DNA from: Streptomyces sp. NBC_01142 | GTDB lineage: Bacteria; Actinomycetota; Actinomycetes; Streptomycetales; Streptomycetaceae | Assembly (NCBI RefSeq): GCF_026341125.1 | Contig: NZ_JAPEOR010000002.1 | Coordinates: 3,279,001 to 3,343,000 of the forward strand | Reading direction: 5' to 3' | Length of the DNA stretch: 64,000 nt | Part shown: piece by piece, positions 61,915 to 64,000 of the stretch | Layout of the letters: each line of letters begins with the position of its first letter | Position numbering within the stretch: position 1 is the first letter of the stretch | Program-made: the position numbers and the translations under genes | Notes under the pieces: model-generated | Database searches by the model: none | Told to the model about the DNA's origin: nothing | Seen by the model: only the letters and a program-made list of their open reading frames with translations

Positions 61915-63126
61915 ATGGGCGTTCGTCACGCCGTTGTGGCCGGAGGTGGAATCGGAGGCTTGACCGTCGCGGTGGCCCTGCGTCGACGCGGATGGCGCGT
62001 CACTGTGTGCGAACGGGCCGCCGAGTTCACGGGCATCGGCGCCGGCATCGTGCTGGCCCCGAACGCCCTTCGCGCCCTGGACTCGATCGGCCTCGGACCT
62101 GTGCTGCGGGCGGGTGACGCCCTGCCCGGCGCAGGGCTGCGCACGCCCGACGGCAGATGGCTGAGCCGGTCCGACGGCGGCGCGCTGTCCGCTCGTTACG
62201 GGCTCCCCGCGCGCGCTGTGCACCGCGGCTTCCTGATCGCGGCCCTCGCGGATGCCCTGCCGGCGGACGTCGTGCACCTCGGCGTTTCGGTGACCGGCGT
62301 GGACGACGCCGGTGACAGCGCGATCGTGCGTACGTCGGCGGGCGACCTGCGTGCCGACGTCGTACTGGCGGCGGACGGCATCCGCAGTTCGCTCCGCAGG
62401 CAGCTCTTCCCCCAGCACCCCGGGCTGCGGCGCGCCGGTGAGGCCGGATGGCGAGCGGTTGTGCCCGGTGAGGGTCTGCCGCCCCAGGTGGCCGCCGAGA
62501 CCTGGGGGCGAGGCGAGCGGTTCGGCGTCGTTCCACTCGCCGACGGCCGCATCTACCTCTATGCCACCGCCACCGCCGAACCCGGCGGGCGGCCGATCGA
62601 CCACCACGCGGAACTGGTCCGGCGCTTCTCCGCGTGGCACGACCCGATACCCGCGCTGCTGGACCGGTTGGAGCGGCTCGACCCGGCCGACGTACTCCAC
62701 CACGACTTCTGCGAACTGGCCGCGCCCCTGCCCGGGTTCCACGCCGGCCGGGTGGTCCTGCTCGGCGACGCCGCCCACGCCATGACGCCCAACATGGGCC
62801 AAGGCGGCTGCCAGGCCATCGAGGACGCGGTCGTCGCAGCGCACCTTCTCGCATCCGAAAACGTACCGGCCGCGCTCGCCGCCTGTACGAGAGCCAGATA
62901 CCGGCGGACCAACCGGATCAGCCGTCTCTCCCGGCGCATCGGCGAACTCGTCCAGCTCTCCCACCCGCTCGCCACGTCCATCCGGAACCTGGCCGTACGG
63001 GCCACGCCGCAGGCACTGTCGCTGAGAGCCCTGGACACGGTCCTTGGCTGGACCCCGCCTCCCGGTCCGGACCGGGAGGCGCCGGCGCTGTCTTCCGCCC
63101 CCGCCCCCGTCAACGTCAACGTCTAA
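61915..63126 (+). CDS. FAD-dependent monooxygenase
   Basis: This 403-residue group A flavin monooxygenase has the ADP-binding GGGIGGLTVAVAL at the N terminus, a DG motif in LAADGIRSSLR and the FAD-ribityl motif LLGDAAHAMTPNMGQGG. Such enzymes hydroxylate aromatic compounds using NAD(P)H. The ATG has an AAGGAG site. Control by the divergent TetR gene suggests induction by its substrate, perhaps a phenolic compound or antibiotic; this is inference. The small membrane protein gene follows after 9 bases. Confidence 0.93.
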   Translation: MGVRHAVVAGGGIGGLTVAVALRRRGWRVTVCERAAEFTGIGAGIVLAPNALRALDSIGLGPVLRAGDALPGAGLRTPDGRWLSRSDGGALSARYGLPARAVHRGFLIAALADALPADVVHLGVSVTGVDDAGDSAIVRTSAGDLRADVVLAADGIRSSLRRQLFPQHPGLRRAGEAGWRAVVPGEGLPPQVAAETWGRGERFGVVPLADGRIYLYATATAEPGGRPIDHHAELVRRFSAWHDPIPALLDRLERLDPADVLHHDFCELAAPLPGFHAGRVVLLGDAAHAMTPNMGQGGCQAIEDAVVAAHLLASENVPAALAACTRARYRRTNRISRLSRRIGELVQLSHPLATSIRNLAVRATPQALSLRALDTVLGWTPPPGPDREAPALSSAPAPVNVNV

Positions 63127-63135
63127 GGAGCAAGG

Positions 63136-63594
63136 GTGAACAGCACGGACACATCCCGCCCCGTCCGCCGGGCCGACTCGGTCCGCCCCTTCGCCGTCGG
63201 CGCCTACGGCTTCGTCGCCCTGGGCATCGGCCACCTCGCCTTCGCCACCGCAGCGGCGCTGGCCACCCAGACCCCGCAGCAGCGCGATGCCGACACCGCG
63301 ATGCGGGAGTCCACCGTCACCCTGCTGGGTCTGGAACGCACCCTCCTCGACGCCTTCAACGGCTTCAGCATCGTCATGGCCCTCTTCGCCGGCGCCTGCG
63401 GCCTGCTCGCCCTCGCCGCCATCCGCCACGCCCCGACACTCGTCCAGCGCCGCACCGCCTTCGGATGGATCGCCCTCGCGGTCTCCTTGGTCGCCCTGGC
63501 GATATCCATCCGGCTGTTGCCCCCGCCGCCGATCGCCGTCCTCACCCTCACCAGTTGCGCCTTCGCGCTGTCGCTGCGCAGGGCGACTCCCTGA
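63136..63594 (+). CDS. Small four-helix membrane protein in the monooxygenase operon
   Basis: This 152-residue protein has four hydrophobic segments (about residues 18-42, 75-98, 105-125 and 128-147) linked by charged loops. The start is GTG 63136, nine bases after the monooxygenase stop codon with an AAGGAG site inside the end of that gene. The pattern resembles small LIC_13387-type membrane proteins, from memory only. It probably shares the TetR-controlled transcript. Confidence 0.75.
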   Translation: MNSTDTSRPVRRADSVRPFAVGAYGFVALGIGHLAFATAAALATQTPQQRDADTAMRESTVTLLGLERTLLDAFNGFSIVMALFAGACGLLALAAIRHAPTLVQRRTAFGWIALAVSLVALAISIRLLPPPPIAVLTLTSCAFALSLRRATP

Positions 63595-63789
63595 CCAACC
63601 AGAGGCGAGGACCGATTACGGCAGTGGCGCGGGACGCACTGGGCACGTGCTCCTTCACCGCGGACTGTGAACGCGGTCGCGGAATGGATCCCGGCGAGGC
63701 TGGTTCGGTAGTTCTGAGCCGCCACTGACAGCCGACTTGAGGCGTTGCGGCGAAAAGCCGCTGCCGCCGCGTCCGCCCGGAGGCGTCGG

Positions 63790-64000
63790 CTACGGCGTAA
63801 CGGCCGGGACCGCGGTACGCGTCAGGCGGCCGTACCAGAGAAGCAGCAGCGGCGGCAGAAGCAGCTCGACGCCGATGAACGCAGTGTGCATCACGTGTGG
63901 CGCGCCGACCGCGAGATACGAGACACCGCGCGCCACACCGCCGACGAACACGGCGCCGAAGATCCCGCGCAGGGCCAGGCCGTGGCTCTCCGGGCGCCGC
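63790..64000 (-). CDS. DUF4345-like membrane protein (5' end cut by window edge)
   Basis: The minus-strand frame ends at TAG 63790-63792 and runs off the right edge, so only about 69 C-terminal residues are visible. They read LRGIFGAVFVGGVARGVSYL and then an ELLLPPLLLLWYGRL end, typical of DUF4345 membrane proteins. The start is not in the window. Function unknown. Confidence 0.65.
   Translation of the reverse strand, partial: RRPESHGLALRGIFGAVFVGGVARGVSYLAVGAPHVMHTAFIGVELLLPPLLLLWYGRLTRTAVPAVTP

Overview
The window is chromosomal DNA of a high-GC actinomycete, almost certainly a Streptomyces. Evidence: strong GC bias at third codon positions, GTG/TTG starts with GGAGG-type ribosome sites, and a family repertoire typical of the genus (GAF-ANTAR proteins, a SpoIIE-type phosphatase with PAS and GAF domains, an AfsR/SARP regulator, a SCO5918-type protein, a DUF5994 protein, many small membrane and lipoproteins). 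No rRNA, tRNA, CRISPR array or replication origin was seen.

Layout. 1-6.4 kb: a DUF4239 membrane protein (cut by the left edge), a proline-rich membrane protein, a UbiB/ABC1 kinase, and a dienoyl-CoA-reductase-like flavoenzyme with a PadR regulator. 6.4-13.9 kb: a Ser/Thr kinase, a phosphoribosyltransferase-hydrolase fusion, a HAD hydrolase, a beta-carbonic anhydrase followed by a SulP transporter, and a PAP2-like protein. 14-20.5 kb: an EspR-like regulator, a PP2C phosphatase diverging from a PAS-GAF-SpoIIE phosphatase, a sigma factor with an overlapping membrane partner, and a PIG-V-like mannosyltransferase. 20.9-26 kb: a secreted CAP protein, a histidine kinase/response regulator pair, a PH-domain protein and an endonuclease/exonuclease/phosphatase protein. 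26-31.7 kb: an orphan sugar-binding lipoprotein, two GAF-ANTAR proteins with a truncated STAS gene, and a DUF5994 operon. 32-41.6 kb: an SDR-DUF2867 protein, an AEC carrier, a DrrAB-type ABC exporter, a cytochrome P450 and a large SARP/NB-ARC regulator. 42.3-45.9 kb: a surface protein with an ice-binding-like domain, collagen repeats and a His/Asp-rich region, then a DUF1444-like protein.

46-49.2 kb is a nested insertion. An IS701-type element (46252-47678) is flanked by a CTAG duplication. An IS630-type element (47682-48852) has inserted into the TA of the right CTAG. Removing both restores an uninterrupted 154-codon host gene. The IS701 transposase gene carries a CCCAAAA heptamer where a -1 slip would add a conserved-looking tail. 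49.3-53.6 kb holds secreted and lipoprotein genes and an EF-hand protein.

54.4-61.1 kb is a cold-shock region: MerR, CspA-type protein, DEAD-box helicase, CBS protein and SCO5918-type protein. It is accompanied by an inverted, partly decayed second copy (MerR', the leader and first codons of a lost helicase, CspA'). Both copies keep long, matching 5' leaders with hairpins whose stems are maintained by compensating base changes. The helicase leader has a hairpin that covers its own ribosome site. The right end (61.2-64 kb) holds a TetR regulator with two palindromic operators, a FAD monooxygenase, a small membrane protein and a DUF4345-like protein cut by the right edge.

Short-period GC-rich tandem repeats recur in genes and spacers. 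The most interesting material is the duplicated cold-shock leaders, the nested IS pair with its restorable gene, and the ice-binding/collagen surface protein. A common cold-stress theme is an inference, not something the sequence proves.
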